From assembly GCA_028583685.1 (NCBI GenBank), contig JAMXIF010001183.1, forward strand, positions 14,986,900-15,050,899: 64,000 nucleotides of DNA, given 5' to 3'. This DNA is from Petaurus breviceps papuanus (taxonomy: Eukaryota; Chordata; Mammalia; Diprotodontia; Petauridae). The translations under genes and the position numbers were made by a program. Every line of letters begins with the position of its first letter. Within the stretch, counting starts at the first letter, position 1. This document shows, piece after piece, positions 19,312 through 31,989 of the stretch. The notes under the pieces are model-generated. The model was not told where the DNA came from. It saw only the letters and a list, made by a program, of their open reading frames with translations, and made no database searches.

Positions 19312-22300
19312 TGGACCTGAAAGAAGATACAAGGGAAGTGGCTTCCTTGGTACGCTGGAGAAAAGAAATCCTCACAGAAGAGGTACCTCAGAGGCTTCCG
19401 CATCATGGTAAGAGGTTAACGAAGTGATACTCACCTTGCATTTAGCAGTTTGGGGGCCAAATAGGGACTGGACCCCTAGGAAAAGCTTTTAGCAGTTTTA
19501 GGGATAAAAGAATCACCAGGCTTAATGGGAGATGAGGGACTAGAAACATTAAGATTAAGACACTGTCTCGATAAAAAAAAAAAACCTGTCAGGAGAAAAT
19601 GGGACAGGTACAAAATGAAAGTAGAGACCAAGATTATTATCTTAGACTGTTAAAAAGAATAGTAAAAGAGGATTACTTATCACCAGCAGTCAGTTACAAG
19701 AATTCTTGGACTATGTAGAAATATGTTGTCACTGGTTTTCACAGAAGGGGACAATAGATTTGGTAAATTGGGAGCCAGTCAGGAGACAGTTGAGTGAAAG
19801 ACTAATGGAGGAAGGTCTCCAGCATTTTCTACCTTTTTCTATGGAATATATTAATGATATGTTTAACATCAGAAATGAAAGTGCCAAAGGTGGCTCAAAC
19901 CATTCAGTGTGATGCAGCTGTCTCTGTTAGAAACAGATAAAAAGAAAAACTTTCAAATAAGTCTTTCCTGGCCTCTGTTATCATCTGGAGAGCCAAGTAC
20001 CTGTTTAATTTTTTCAGGAGATATCCTGCTCTTCTCTGAGCTTTCGGATACATTCTGTTATTTTCTCTATCTATTCTGCTTTGTTATTGTGTCTTTGTGT
20101 GAATGAGTGTGTGAGGGTAATTTGTCATTCTATAAGATTTATTATGCAGATGGATTTTCCTTGAAATGCTGTTATCTCTTTCTCTCCCCCCCCCCCTTTG
20201 CTACCATAATCACAAATGGCTGGTGGGAGATAATGGAGTACCAGAGGGAATAAGTATTTTTATTTTCTATGGTGGTAATAGCAAGTCATAGAGTATACAA
20301 GAAGTATTAGGATAGAATTTGAAAAAATATTTAGGCATTAACTATTTGCATTTGAAAAGTGTCAACAGAATTTTAAAGATTTTTAAAAGAGTGAAAATCT
20401 CTTCCTCTTCATTCAACTCTGGCCAAGTTGAATGTTGACAAGGAGATAAGATAAGGGATTTTTTTCCCTCAGATCTGAAAGGCAACTGGACTAGCATTTA
20501 ACCATTTTTTGCCTCACCTATTGGAGAAAAATTTTGTGTATCAGAATGCAACTAAAAGTCTATTGAATTCATTCTGGTTATTTTAGGGAATGTGAAAAAG
20601 TGAATAGTGTCACTCTTAACAATGCTAAATATAAGTCAGAATTTGGTACACTATTTGGCACTAAGGCAAATAGGAATATTGCTTATATCTGATAAAGAAA
20701 CATTTAAAATGTGAAGTCTTCAAACTCCTCAATTCTGGGAAGAAGGGACAAAGCATGCCTCTGGGATTTTCCAGAGTCCCACTCCCTCTAACTGGCAAGT
20801 TAAAAGCTTTTTATTCTCTAAGGCATTTTAAGGAATAAACGTAACACTGAAGTACAAGTTAAAATTAGCTGAAAATTTTTACAAAATTTATTAAAGCCTT
20901 TAATTCTAGATCAGATTTTAAAAAAGAGAGTGCTGAAGAATAATAGGGAATTTATTTCTAGACAAGCAGATGAACATCTCCATTTCAAACCCCTAAATCC
21001 ACAATCAGACAATATGCAGCTATGAGGAGAGGAGAAAAATCTCTGCACTTGATTAGCCCAATTTTTTATCAATAATTTTTGCAAGTGATGATTTAGAAAT
21101 ACAATTAATGTCATGATGTCATTATGTTCTTTTGGTCTTCTGGAATTGTAGTAAAATTCTATTATATAGTAAAAATTAAGGGATAATTTGTAAGCCAGAA
21201 AAAAATGATGGTTAAAATAAATTTTAATCTGAATTTTGTTGAAACTATTATATAGAAGAAAGAATTTGTGTAAAAACAGTTATATCATTTATCTCTTATA
21301 ATGTTTATATCTGTCATATAGAAAATCTGGTATTTATACCTTTACCTATAGTAAGATAGGAGGTTACAGCTAAAATCAATTTGACTATGAGATGTAAAAA
21401 TTATTATTACCTAAGTTACTTTACCATTTTATGCTAAAAGCTAAAGTTGTTAATTGATTACTGTGTGTAGAAAGGAGGAAACTGGTGAAATATTTTTTTA
21501 AATTAATTCTGCCCATTCAGAACATTCCTCCTGCATGAATGAGAATTAGCTAATCAGGGGCATCACTATTAGCCCCTCCCCCAGGCTCTCCTGCTTAGAA
21601 TCCATATCAATTTTCTGTATGTTGTAAAACTGCCAAAGGCCCTAGAAACTATCTCTATTAGGCAAGATCATTCGGCCTGGGAAAGGAACTGGTTTTCAGT
21701 TACGTAGCTTTTTTTTAATGAACCTAACTTGCTGAGAAGTTGCAAAACATTAATAAGGATTTCTAACAATTGGCTTTTATACCAGGACAAGTTTTAATTT
21801 GAGAAAGAAAAAGGTTAAATTATATCCCTTAAGTGTGAGGGACCTAGTAAATCTTTATTATTTATTATAACTCCATGAGAATAAATTTAACTGTAATTTG
21901 GCTATGAGCCATGATTGTTGAAAATTGTTGTTTAAGATAAAAAGCACTTTAGACTATGTTTTTTCTATGATCAAAGCAAGTAGTCAGTAAAAGATATGAA
22001 CTCGTTTGTTTTAGCTTTATGGGAAATTTAATATTACTTTTCATTCAAGAATTAGAACATATACAGAAATTTTTATAAACTACTTAAGGCTCTTTAAGAA
22101 GATTCTAATATTAATAGCTTTTAAAGTACTGTGATAAGATTCAATTACTATACCTTTTCTGGCTAAAACACTTTTTAATATCTAAAGAATTCTGCAATTA
22201 ACTAGAAAATTAGTTTGTTAGTAATACTTTGGGGATTTATGTTACTTAAGGACATTTTACATCAACTTACTTTTAATGAATCTCAAATTTAAAGGTTTGT

Positions 22301-25255
22301 TTTGCTTAAAATATTGACAGAGCTATCATGTTATATGTTTTTAACTAATTTTTTTCTTTGCTCATAAAATTTTGATGATCACTTATAAATCTTAGAACTA
22401 GAAATATAGCCTGCTACATTGATTGTAATAATTATAAAGTTATTATTACTCACTTTATTTCTGTTCAAAAATTAAAAACTTTCACCTATGATATTACTGT
22501 TAAATGATTTTTCCTTTTCCCTTTAATATTGTGTTAGACAGCAAATATTTAGTATACATATGTCAACATAATGATACTGCTAAGCTTATACACACACAGA
22601 ATAAAGATCTTTTTAACCTTTTTTCTAAGAATACAAATCCCCATAAGATAAAGGTCACAACATATTTAACCCATATTACATTTCAATCTTCACTTTCTGG
22701 ACCTCTTTCCCAAATTGACATGATTATTGGTCAAATAGTTCCAGTTTTTTACATCTTTTTTCCCAAATATTCTTAGAGGTACATTATATCACTCTTATTT
22801 TCATCAATATACATATACTCTATGTAAACAATTCCATTTTACTAAGGAATAAGCTAGACAGATTCAATAAAAATGGCCTTCAATGTGTTATCTGTATTAC
22901 TCCTCCAACTTCCCTTTAGACAAGGGAAGCAGTAAAATATATAATTAACCATATGTTACAGTTTTTGCTTCAGTGGATGTGCCAAAACAATTAAAAACTG
23001 ATAATGCTCTCACTTACACTAGCAAATCATTTCAATCTTTCTGTGATCATTTTCTAATACAATTAATTACAAGTATAACTCTTATAATCCCATTGGTGAA
23101 ATTATACTTGACAGATGGTATATAAGATATTAAAACCTATTTATAATATTACAAAGAGGGGACTTTGACCAATATTCCACGAAAGTGATTACCTGCTGCT
23201 TTTACACCCTAAAAATTTTTTAAGTATCACTGAAAATGAGTATACAACAGCAGTAAAATAAGTGAAAAGGTGCATACTCCCCCCAAATGAAGGTGATGTG
23301 GGGATTTATTATTGTGGGGGCAAGGCTGTACTCATATTTTTTTAAAAGCTGAGGAATGACCAGTGATGGTGCCAGAACAGAAATGTCAGGGCATGTACTC
23401 TGACTCACCCAAAAGATGAGAAAGAACTCCAGCAACAGAAGAAGAAATCACAGAGATGGAACATGGGAATAAAGAAGAGATCTCCTAATGCAGCCACTAC
23501 ACACAAAAACTGCACCCATATGGGGGAAGATTGAACATATTTTATATCAAGCCAAATAACTGAAACTTTCTTGCTATGACCACTCTGATTTCAATTCAAA
23601 TTGGTTACATTCTGATTTAAGTCCTCAGACACATATACCTATTTATGTATGACTCCTATGTATAGAATATTGCTTACATTAATTGTGTTCTTATATATTT
23701 CTTTTGCTTTTTCCAACTAATTTTAACTCAGGCTTGATATTGAACATCAGAGGAATAGGCATTACATAAAATTGCTGATATCTTAAAAAAGAGAGGGGAA
23801 AGGTTTGTCAGATTTCTTGTTATTAGACTCACTGCCCTAATATTATTGATAATTTCAACCACTGTATCTGCAATTTCTCTACAAAGAGAAATCCAAACTG
23901 TGCAATATGTTAATTAATTTTCATTAAAATGTTTCTGTAGCCTTTTAAACCAACAGAATATAGACAAGGATCTTTCATATAAAATCAATGTATTAGAACA
24001 ATTAGTATTGTATTTAGGTGATGAGTTAAAAACATTTAAAAAACTCAGCTGTTACTTAGATGTGATTATGTATATCCATATATTTGTGTAACTTTTTTTT
24101 TACCATATGTTAGCTCTGATTCCAATGTTTTTTGGGACACAACATATGCCCAACTTCTTGGTGCTTGACATGATTCAAATATTACAAATTATATCAGAAA
24201 ACATCTAAAATAGTCATCACCCTGGAACTGATCTGGGAACATTGCCAACACAATATATTCTACATTGTTAGTTATATCCTTTTAATTTGATATCTATGCT
24301 TTTACATATTTTACTGTATTGATTATTGTATTATTTCTTTGTATGTTTAAAACCATTTTTAACTCAGATGTATTAACACAACTTTTTAGGTCAGGATTTA
24401 TATTGGAATGTTATTTATAAAAATTGTAATCTCACAAATTTAGAGATTAACAGTATGTTATGATTGTAGAACAACCTTCTTTTTCTGTCTTTCCCACTGA
24501 TTTATCTCAAGCTTGGTACTAATCTTCAGGAGAGCATAGCTTAGCTTGATCAGTAAGGTTTTAAAGTGTAAAAAGCATTTCATAGGGCTACTATTAGGAA
24601 TCATATCTTTAGTTACTTTAAGTTTCAACTGATACACTTTTGGCTGTGTCTTTACAATCCAAAATTCATACTGCCCAGTATGCTGAAGAACTAGCAAAAA
24701 CATTTTCTGAAGCACTTCAAATAGAGTAAAAAATCATGGTATCAACAATCAATACACCTAAACAAAAAAAATTGATTTATTACAACAGTCTATATTAGAT
24801 ATAGGAGATGAGGTAGAGACCCTTAAGACTCAGTTTTCTCTTATGATGTGATTACAGATATACATACACTTGTGTCACTCTCAGCTTATATAACTCCTTC
24901 CAGACCAACATTACCTGGGGCAGGATTAGAGCCCACTTATTGGGAGCATGGCATGATTCCAATATTACTATAGGAAATAGAAATTTTCCGTCAGATTATC
25001 AAAGATATAAAACATAGTGAGGTTCCTGGGATTGACCCAGAAGAAGTAGCAAGTACTATTATTTGCCACATTGAAGAAAATTTTCTCCATTTCAGAACAT
25101 ACTGGCCCTTGGTATGCATTTACTTCCTATATTAATTGTTATAGTGATTTTCTGTATTCTTGTACTATTGTGTTATTACAAATGATGTCATGTGATGTCA
25201 AGGCTTTAGGCAATGAGGTACATACCCTTAAATTATTTAATAAAAAAGTGGGAGA

Positions 25256-25760
25256 TGAAGGGAGCCAAAACATTTGATCCAGGAATCAGACTGGTCCTTG
25301 GTAATTTAGCTCTAGGTTTTCCAGTGATGAGACCAGTCTGTTCTATCCAGTCCTGGTTTTCTGTTATGTGGCTATAATTCAGAGCCTGCCTGACATACTG
25401 AGTTCCAAGGCTCTGCCCTGTTCTAGGATTCCGGCCAAAAGATGTTAGCTGCCTTTTATGATTATTATACATTTTTAGATACAGTTCATTGGGCATGGAA
25501 ACAACAAGGACATGATTATCATCAAGGCCTACTTAACTTCACTGTCTGGCATTTTGAAACTGAACCAAGCAGTATTTTAAAAGCCTAGTGACCTATAGTT
25601 ACCATCTTTGTCTCATTACTCTATAAAAACCTCATTCATGGTATCAATAAATTGATTGCATTGACAATCTCACCTGGCCCACAATTTATTCTGCACTTCC
25701 ACGGTCTTGCGTGTCATTTTAGAGCTGGTGTAAGAAACCACTTAGAGTGAGCTCTACAAG
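25256..25760 (+). repeat. 3' LTR of the class II element
   Basis: Partner of the 5' LTR, with the same TATA-like and AATAAA positions (about 25619-25652). Preceded by a purine-rich run (25242-25255) and followed by GGGCC. The minus open frame at 25233-25496 lies across it and is not a gene. Confidence 0.85.
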
Positions 25761-25799
25761 GGGCCTTATGTCTAAGCATTGTATAATAGGACAAATGTT

Positions 25800-26080
25800 A
25801 ATTACATCATCATTTTATTCTGAGCACTCTCTCCCAATACTTTTAATGTGTTTCACAAAACTTAAAAATGTGTTGCCCTTTATTATTCTGTATTTCATGA
25901 AATTTCTATGAGTTGGGTAAGAGTTATATTATTCCTGTCATTTTGCATATTATTACATTTTACCTTAACATATTATTACCTGCCCCCATTTTACATACAA
26001 GCAAAGCTAGGACTAGAAACTGGGCTGTCTGACTCCTCACAGGCCAATGAACTAAGGCAGAACTGATCTATGCCATCAGC
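25800..26080 (-). mobile_element. Weak MIR-like fragment
   Basis: CCCCCATTTTACATACAAGC, GACTAGAAACTGGGCTGTC and TGACTCCTCACAGGCCAATG resemble a reversed MIR core. The rest of 25766-26480 is unassigned AT-rich DNA. Confidence 0.4.
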
Positions 26081-26489
26081 ACTATATTTAAAGCTCTTAA
26101 TATTTGTGTGTTGAATGAATTAATGAGAAAATAATCATTCCGTTAGCTAACATTTTAGTCCGTATCATATTACCTGAGAAACAAATACCAAGAGGTTGCA
26201 TGTCTTATTCTAAATTCAAAGGTCATACCAAATACTTAAACATTTCAACATATACGTCTTCTTGACTGCTTTTGGAGGGAAAGGGACAGTGATAACTACT
26301 TCATTCATATTGTTTTCCATTCTTTTGGAATTTCCCTCTGCCTTCTCTAATGTCTTTTAATACAATTTTCAATGCCTATATGATTGTGTCACTCTTCCCA
26401 ATTTTTTTTTTGTTAGACTCCTGAAATAACAGAATTCAGGTTCTAACTCATACAGTATTATTTTTTTCCATTGAACTCCACTATTTTTC

Positions 26490-27182
26490 TTTTTTAAAAT
26501 AAATTACTTATTTTTCGTTTTCAACAATCACTTCCATAAGTTAAATTTTCTCCCCTTCCCTCCCCAAGACAGCTTGTAATCTGATATGGGCTCTACACAT
26601 ACATTCCTATTAAACACATTTTCACATTAGTCATGTTATAGAACAATTATAATGAATGGGAAAAACCATGAGAAAGAAAAAAATTAATAAAACAAAGCAA
26701 AAAAGAAAATAGTCTGCTTCACTCTTCATTCCAACCCCATAGTTCTTTCTCTGGAAGTGACTGGCATTTTCCATAATTTGCCCTTTGGAATTATTTTAGG
26801 CCTTCATCTTGCTGAGAAGGGCTAAGTCTATCAAAATCAGTCCTTGCACATTGTGGCTGTTACAATGTTCTCCTGGTTCTGCTTCCTTCACTCAGCATCA
26901 GTTCATATAAGTCTTTCCAGGTTTCTCTGAAGTCTGCCAGTTCATCATTTCTTATAGCACAACAGTATTCCAGTACATTCATATATCACAACTTAGCCAT
27001 TCTCCAATTGATGGGTATACGCTCAATTTCCAGTTCTTTGACACCACAAAAAGAGCTGCTATAAATACTTTTGTACATGTAGGTCCTTTTCCAATTTTTA
27101 TGATCTCTTTGGGATCCAGCCCTAGAAGTAGTATTGCTGGGACAAAGGGTATGCACATTTTTACAACCTTTTGGGCATGAAC
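26490..27182 (-). mobile_element. L1/HAL1-type LINE 3' end (antisense)
   Basis: Landmarks of the marsupial L1/HAL1 3' UTR on the minus strand: TTTTCAACAATCACTTCCAT, CCCCATAGTTCTTTCTCTGG, CAGCATCAGTTCATATAAGT, TCCAATTGATGGGTATACGC and TCTTTGGGATCCAGCCCTAG. The same block in sense orientation runs off the end of the window at 63783-64000. Confidence 0.85.
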
Positions 27183-27229
27183 TCTGTTATTTTTCTCACT
27201 AGCTTATATATAAACCACTATAGTATTGA

Positions 27230-27679
27230 TGTCAGAGTTGGGAGAGCAGTTGGGAGAGCGAGGTTCAGGTGTGAAAGAATTCACTTAGATGATATTTCTC
27301 TTAGCCATTCATTGGGAGCTTTATTTGTTTTGTGAGCAGCTCAGACTTCCTTAGCAAGAAATCTAAATGACACTGATATTTGGAGGGGTTATGCTTATAT
27401 AGAGATGTTCAGGATGATGATATAATTTTAGGGCTCCTTATGGGGGTTGAAGACTAGGGACAGGTTAAGGACAAACAGGATGAGGAAGATGGTTGCTTAC
27501 AAGTAAAAGACAGGATTAGGGAGATGAATGACAGGATGTGTAAACACAGGATAAGAGAGACAAAAGCAATTATTTTGGTACAAATTGTATGGTATTTCAA
27601 GATAAGGAGAAAAGAGCTTTAGGAAGCCCTCAAGTTACAAGATTTCAAATTATAGAAGGGCCTACAAATGAGCTCCACA
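27230..27679 (-). mobile_element. LTR (endogenous retrovirus), minus strand, fossil
   Basis: 450 bp bounded by TGTCAGAGTTGG and GAGCTCCACA. On the minus strand it has a TATA-like TCTATATAAGC (around 27400) followed by AATAAA (near 27320) about 80 bases on. Outside its minus-strand start lies a purine-rich tract, CTCTCTGAGGGGG (plus 27680-27692 reversed). It is therefore probably a 3' LTR with some internal sequence up to about 27860. No target duplication found. Its body does not resemble the families at 2450 or 18806. Confidence 0.65.
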
Positions 27680-27859
27680 CCCCCTCAGAGAGCCTGGGAA
27701 AGTGACCCGGGATTACTATTCCTTTTAACCCTTAGAGCACTGTTTGCATCCATTATTACTAGGATCAAGAGAATGCACAAAATATGGCAGTATTATGAAT
27801 AAGAGATAGAGCCTTAAGGAGGATAGAAAGCTGTCCTCAGAGTCATCATCTTCATCATT

Positions 27860-28056
27860 ATCATAACATTTATATATCACCTTAAGGTTTGCAAAGCATA
27901 TTAAAATATTATATCAATTATTATCATTATCATTGTATTACAAATAAGTAAGCTAGGGCACAGAGAGATAAATTTACCCAGGATCACATGTTTGAACTTT
28001 AGACTTTCTAACTCCAAGTCCTACATTCAACTCATTGTACCATCTAGTTATCTGGA
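27860..28056 (-). mobile_element. MIR-like CORE-SINE
   Basis: CACCTTAAGGTTTGCAAAGC, CAGAGAGATAAATTTACCC and CCAGGATCACATG, ending near the CATTGTACCATCTAGTTATC head, all reversed. Confidence 0.7.
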
Positions 28057-28059
28057 CTG

Positions 28060-28160
28060 ACCAAAATTCAAATTCTGTCACCAAAAGTTTTTGGCTTTAT
28101 TACCCTGAACAAATCACTTAACTCTCAGTGTCCCCAGGAAACTTTCAAAGATAATGAGTA
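28060..28160 (+). mobile_element. Short SINE fragment
   Basis: AAATTCTGTCACC..AACAAATCACTTAACTCTCA resembles the middle of a MIR/MON1 element. Weak. Confidence 0.35.
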
Positions 28161-28244
28161 ACAGAATAGATAGATGAAAATTTGAGTGGGTAGAGGGGAC
28201 TTTATCACTGGGACTTCCTCAAAACAAAGGTCTGTCCAAAAATA

Positions 28245-28490
28245 ATTAAAATAACAACATCTCATTTTCACATTCATTTTTAAGGTTTGTAAAATAATTT
28301 GATTTTCGGATCTTCATAATATGCCTATGGGATAGGTTCTTCTGATATTGTGTTTCCATGATCTTACTTATGAGAAAACTGAATGAGAGGGAGGGTACTG
28401 TCTTGCTTAAGTTCATAAAGCTACTAAATACTTGAAATAGGATCCAAACCCAGACATTCTTAGTTTTAGCTCTAACCACTATACAACACC
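28245..28490 (-). mobile_element. MIR-like CORE-SINE
   Basis: TTTTAAGGTTTGTAAAATAA, ATATGCCTATGGGATAGG, TTATGAGAAAACTGAATGAG and TCTAACCACTATACAACACC follow MIR order when reversed. The minus open frame at 28246-28497 is an artefact of it. Confidence 0.65.
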
Positions 28491-28499
28491 AACTCAACT

Positions 28500-30000
28500 A
28501 GCTTACAGAACAAATATATCGTATAAGACTTCTCCAATAACTGCTGGATTTGTTATCTATGCTAACTCTCACAAAGTGATGTTGCTGAAGAAGTATGGAA
28601 ATATAAGTCAAAATCATGTCTGGCATAGTCATACTCAAAAGTATAAACCCTGCTGTGTTCCTTTTCTTATTCCTCTTGGACTGAATACCTTTCACCAAGT
28701 ATGGGTTTCAGTGTATATGAACGTTTCTGGATCTAAGTGACCTCTGAAATTTCATTCAAATTATCCTGGTGGAGATTAGGGAGCCCAACAAATGCTCCAT
28801 ATTGGTGCCATCCTTCCATTTTCTCTTGTTAATTGATTTTCTTTTTCAAGCTGATTCATTCACTCAGAGCTCAACAAAGCAGTTTTCTAAGCCTGACTTA
28901 CAATGTGCAGAGCCTTGAGAATTGTGTCATTTCTCCAGAGAGAATGATTCAGGATAATTAAGACCAAAAGATCTTAGAGTGAACTAAGAATGACTCATAC
29001 CTGGGATGAGTAATGTTGCCAAGACTTCTCAAAGCAGCATTCATTCTCATTTTGTATCAAATTGATAAGGACCTTCAAAATGCATAATAAGATTCCATCT
29101 TCTAATGTAGGTGCATCATGGAACAAATGGATCAGTTCCTTCTAATGACCAAAGTGACTCCCAGTTGTGTCAGGATCTAAAACTACATTGTTCATCAGCC
29201 ATTCACTTATAATTTAACACTTCATATTTGCCATGAGTTTTCATGGAATGACTAGCAGCTATTCAAAAATCCAAAGCTGGATGACTGAGAAGATAACCCA
29301 CTCATATACAATTTAGTCTCTTGCCATTATGCTGGACTATAATGTAGAATTATGTTTTCTTGGAAAGAGTTTATAGCTTCTGTAATTTTGGAGGCCTGTA
29401 CTTTAACAAAAACCTCCCCCTCTTCAACTCGGGTGGAGAAAGTAATAAAAGACATAAAATAAAATTAATGCTCAAATACCACCTATTTAAAACATAATCT
29501 CTATAAATCCATGTTTAAATTAGCTTTGCTCCAAGAATTTCTTGTGTACAAAGGCCAAAATATTCCAAAAGAATGACAGCCAAATAACTAGTGTGTAATT
29601 GTTAGTTGGAATCAGAAGCCGAGAAATGCTGGTTTCACATTTCTCTGGACCTTCATGCCCCCTTCGACTCTCGAATTTCTCTAAGTACAGGATTGACTCT
29701 TATGACACTTGAAATGAAAATTAAAAAAAAAAAAACAGTAAACGCAAAGCAATCAGGATTCACATATGTTACTCATGACAAAATTCTATTTGATAAATTA
29801 TCACCAAAAAGTCAGGTTCCTTGTTTTCATTGATAAATTGACATTCACAAAGTCCTAAGCATAAAACATATTTTGATTTGGCTGTTGGTGATCCTTCATA
29901 TGGTTGTTAATCGGTTGCAATTCCTTTGTAAACTGTTTGTTCATTTCACTTGACCATTTATTCACTAGATAATAACTTTTGGTTCTACATATTTGCAACA
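28500..30000. other. Unassigned single-copy-looking DNA
   Basis: About 1.5 kb without recognised repeat or gene. Open frames at 28498-28698 (minus) and 29606-29833 (plus) show no domain, and the latter runs through an A-rich tract. Confidence 0.5.
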
Positions 30001-30064
30001 ACTCTCCATAAAGATAGAAAGATAGATATATGATACATATATATATTTACACACACACAGAATT

Positions 30065-30328
30065 AGAAGGGCAATGGCAAATGGTGTGGGGCCTGGAGTC
30101 AGGAAAACCTGAGTTCAAATCTGCCCTCAGGCACTTATTATTTGTGTGATCTTGAACATGTTACTTAGCCTCATCCTCAGTTTACCTCACTGGTAAAATA
30201 GGGAAAATAATAGTCCTACCTCCCAGAGTTTTTGTGAGGAAGAAATGAGAAAATAACTTTAAAGTGTTCAACATAGTGCTTGGAGCATAGTAAGTTCTCT
30301 GTTAATGTTAGGTATTAGCATTATTTTA
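30065..30328 (+). mobile_element. MON1/THER1-like CORE-SINE
   Basis: GGCCTGGAGTCAGGAAAACC, GAGTTCAAATCTGCCCTCAG, TACCTCCCAGAGTTTTTGTG and AGTGCTTGGAGCATAGTAAG give a near full-length element. A TA/CA run precedes it at 30020-30058. Confidence 0.8.
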
Positions 30329-30329
30329 T

Positions 30330-30604
30330 CTCTTGAATATAATACCCCTATCAAAAATGCTTGATGCAAAGATTGTATTCCAGTCAACAGCTTTCTTTAT
30401 CCTGAATGTACCAATATTAATAGTGCAAAAGCATTTCATTTTTATGGAACTGAAATTATTTATTGAATCTTTTGAAATTGCCTTTATCCCTTATTTGATT
30501 AAAAACTCACCTCAATTAAACTTAGAAAATGTAAATTACCTTCTCTTCTTTAAAAAAAAGTGTTATCTCTGTTATTCCCATCAGATACACACACACACTA
30601 TTTC

Positions 30605-30638
<34 letters not shown>

Positions 30639-30960
30639 TTTTTTTCTTTATTGTGTCATATAGTATAAGGTTCTGTTTGGTTTCTACATAATTTCCACTA
30701 AACTGCTTTCAAATTTACACAGTAGTTCTTGTCAAAAAGTCAATGAGTTCTTTCTCAAGTAATTTCTTTTCTTAGGTTTATCAAATACTGGTTCATTGAG
30801 GTTTTTTTTCCTCTGATTCCCCCTAATCTAGTCTATTCTACTGATATAATTTTCTCTTTTTCACCAGAATCACAGTTTCTGATGATTACTGCTTTGTAAG
30901 GTGACTTTGAAAGTACTCTTCCTCTTTCATTCCTGCTTCTTCTTGTCCCCCCCACCCCTT
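30330..30960 (-). mobile_element. L1-clade LINE 3'-region fragment (antisense)
   Basis: The run TAGTGCAAAAGCATTTCATT, CTTTTGAAATTGCCTTTATC and TCTGATGATTACTGCTTTGT matches the order of the mammalian L1/HAL1 3' region on the minus strand. A (TA)n run interrupts it at 30606-30638. The open frame at 30333-30668 is an artefact. Confidence 0.55.
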
Positions 30961-31029
30961 TGGATTCTAGACCTTTGCTTCTTCCAAATATGTTCTAAAT
31001 GTTTGCTTAGTTTTACAAAATACTCTCTT

Positions 31030-31175
31030 GAATAAATGAATGAATGAATGAATAAACAAAGTATTTAGTAAGTGCTATGTTCCACTCTGCTAAGTATTGA
31101 GAATACAAATAGAGAAGAAAGACAGCATCTTCTCTCAAGGAGATCACCTTCAAAGGGGGTGGGGGTAGGAGGAGA
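31030..31175 (-). mobile_element. L2 LINE 3' end (antisense)
   Basis: GAATGAATGAATAAACAAAG, AGTAAGTGCTATGTTCCACT, TTGAGAATACAAATAGAGAA and TCTCAAGGAGATCACC are the reversed L2 terminus. Confidence 0.6.
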
Positions 31176-31419
31176 TAATATGTGTCAACTTTCAGCTGTG
31201 AGTCAGATGGAAAAGTTTCACAGTATTTAGGGAGAAGCAGAAAAGCAGATGTCAGTGTCTCTTCTTCAGTATCATTTCCAGTGATAAAATCATATCAGTA
31301 TCTGATATTGAACCATTTGACAGTGACTTTGGCAAGAACTTTCTTTTGTTGATATATAGAATATATAGAGAGGCACCAGTTATTTGGAGAATAATTAGAA
31401 ATTCAATCTGTAGTAGAAG

Positions 31420-31670
31420 TTAGCTGGATGGTTCAGTGAATAGAATGCTGAACCTGGAAACAGGAAGATTAAAGATCAAATATAGCCTCAGATAGTTAGT
31501 AGCTGAGTTACCCTGCACAAGTCAATTAAAGTCTGGCTGCCTCAGTTTCCTCATCTGTACACAGGAGAAAATAATAGAACTTACTTTACAGGATTGTTGT
31601 GAGACTTAACTGAGATAATTATAAAGAAAACAAAACAAAAACTCCTAGTAAAAGTGCTTATTACCTTTTC
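31420..31670 (+). mobile_element. MIR/MON1-like CORE-SINE
   Basis: TTAGCTGGATGGTTCAGTGA head, CTCAGTTTCCTCATCTGTAC, CTTTACAGGATTGTTGTGAG and a 3' AAAGTGCTTATTACC end. Confidence 0.75.
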
Positions 31671-31989
31671 TTACTTGTATCTTGGAATGTTTTAAGGTAC
31701 ACATTGGTTTTAAAAGAAATAAGGATTCAAGACTAAGACCTTTATTTATTTTAATATACCTTAATAATGCCTTTGCTATTATATCACAATCATTTCTTCA
31801 TTCCGTCTCCCAGGAAACTCTCTACTCCTTAACTTCTCAAAAACCAATTCAACAAAAATATCTCATACACTGACCAAATCTGAAGCTATATACAATAGTC
31901 TCCTACATCTTTCCTTTGAGGAAGTAGGTATGTCTTATTCTTTTTTTTTTCTCCAGGGTCATAAGTGATGTTTCAATTACTAACAAGTC

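Larger units (their letters stand above)
18806..25760 (+). mobile_element. Class II (betaretrovirus-like) endogenous retrovirus, degraded fossil
   Basis: Proviral layout with two LTRs of about 505 bp (18806-19311 and 25256-25760) and about 5.9 kb between them. The flanks GGGTC (18801-18805) and GGGCC (25761-25765) fit a 5-bp target duplication with one mismatch. A purine-rich tract precedes the 3' LTR. Recognisable parts in order are a gag matrix-like stretch (about 19.69-19.87 kb), an integrase-core-like stretch (about 22.97-23.1 kb), an env surface start (about 23.45-23.55 kb) and env transmembrane-like stretches. The interior is shorter than an intact betaretrovirus and is broken many times. 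It is plainly non-functional. My hand count gives about 10 percent LTR divergence. At typical mammalian neutral rates this suggests very roughly 15-30 million years. Confidence 0.8.

Noticed and set aside
19706-20106. Two short plus-strand frames as host genes
   Set aside because: They lie inside the class II endogenous retrovirus (gag region) and belong to that fossil.
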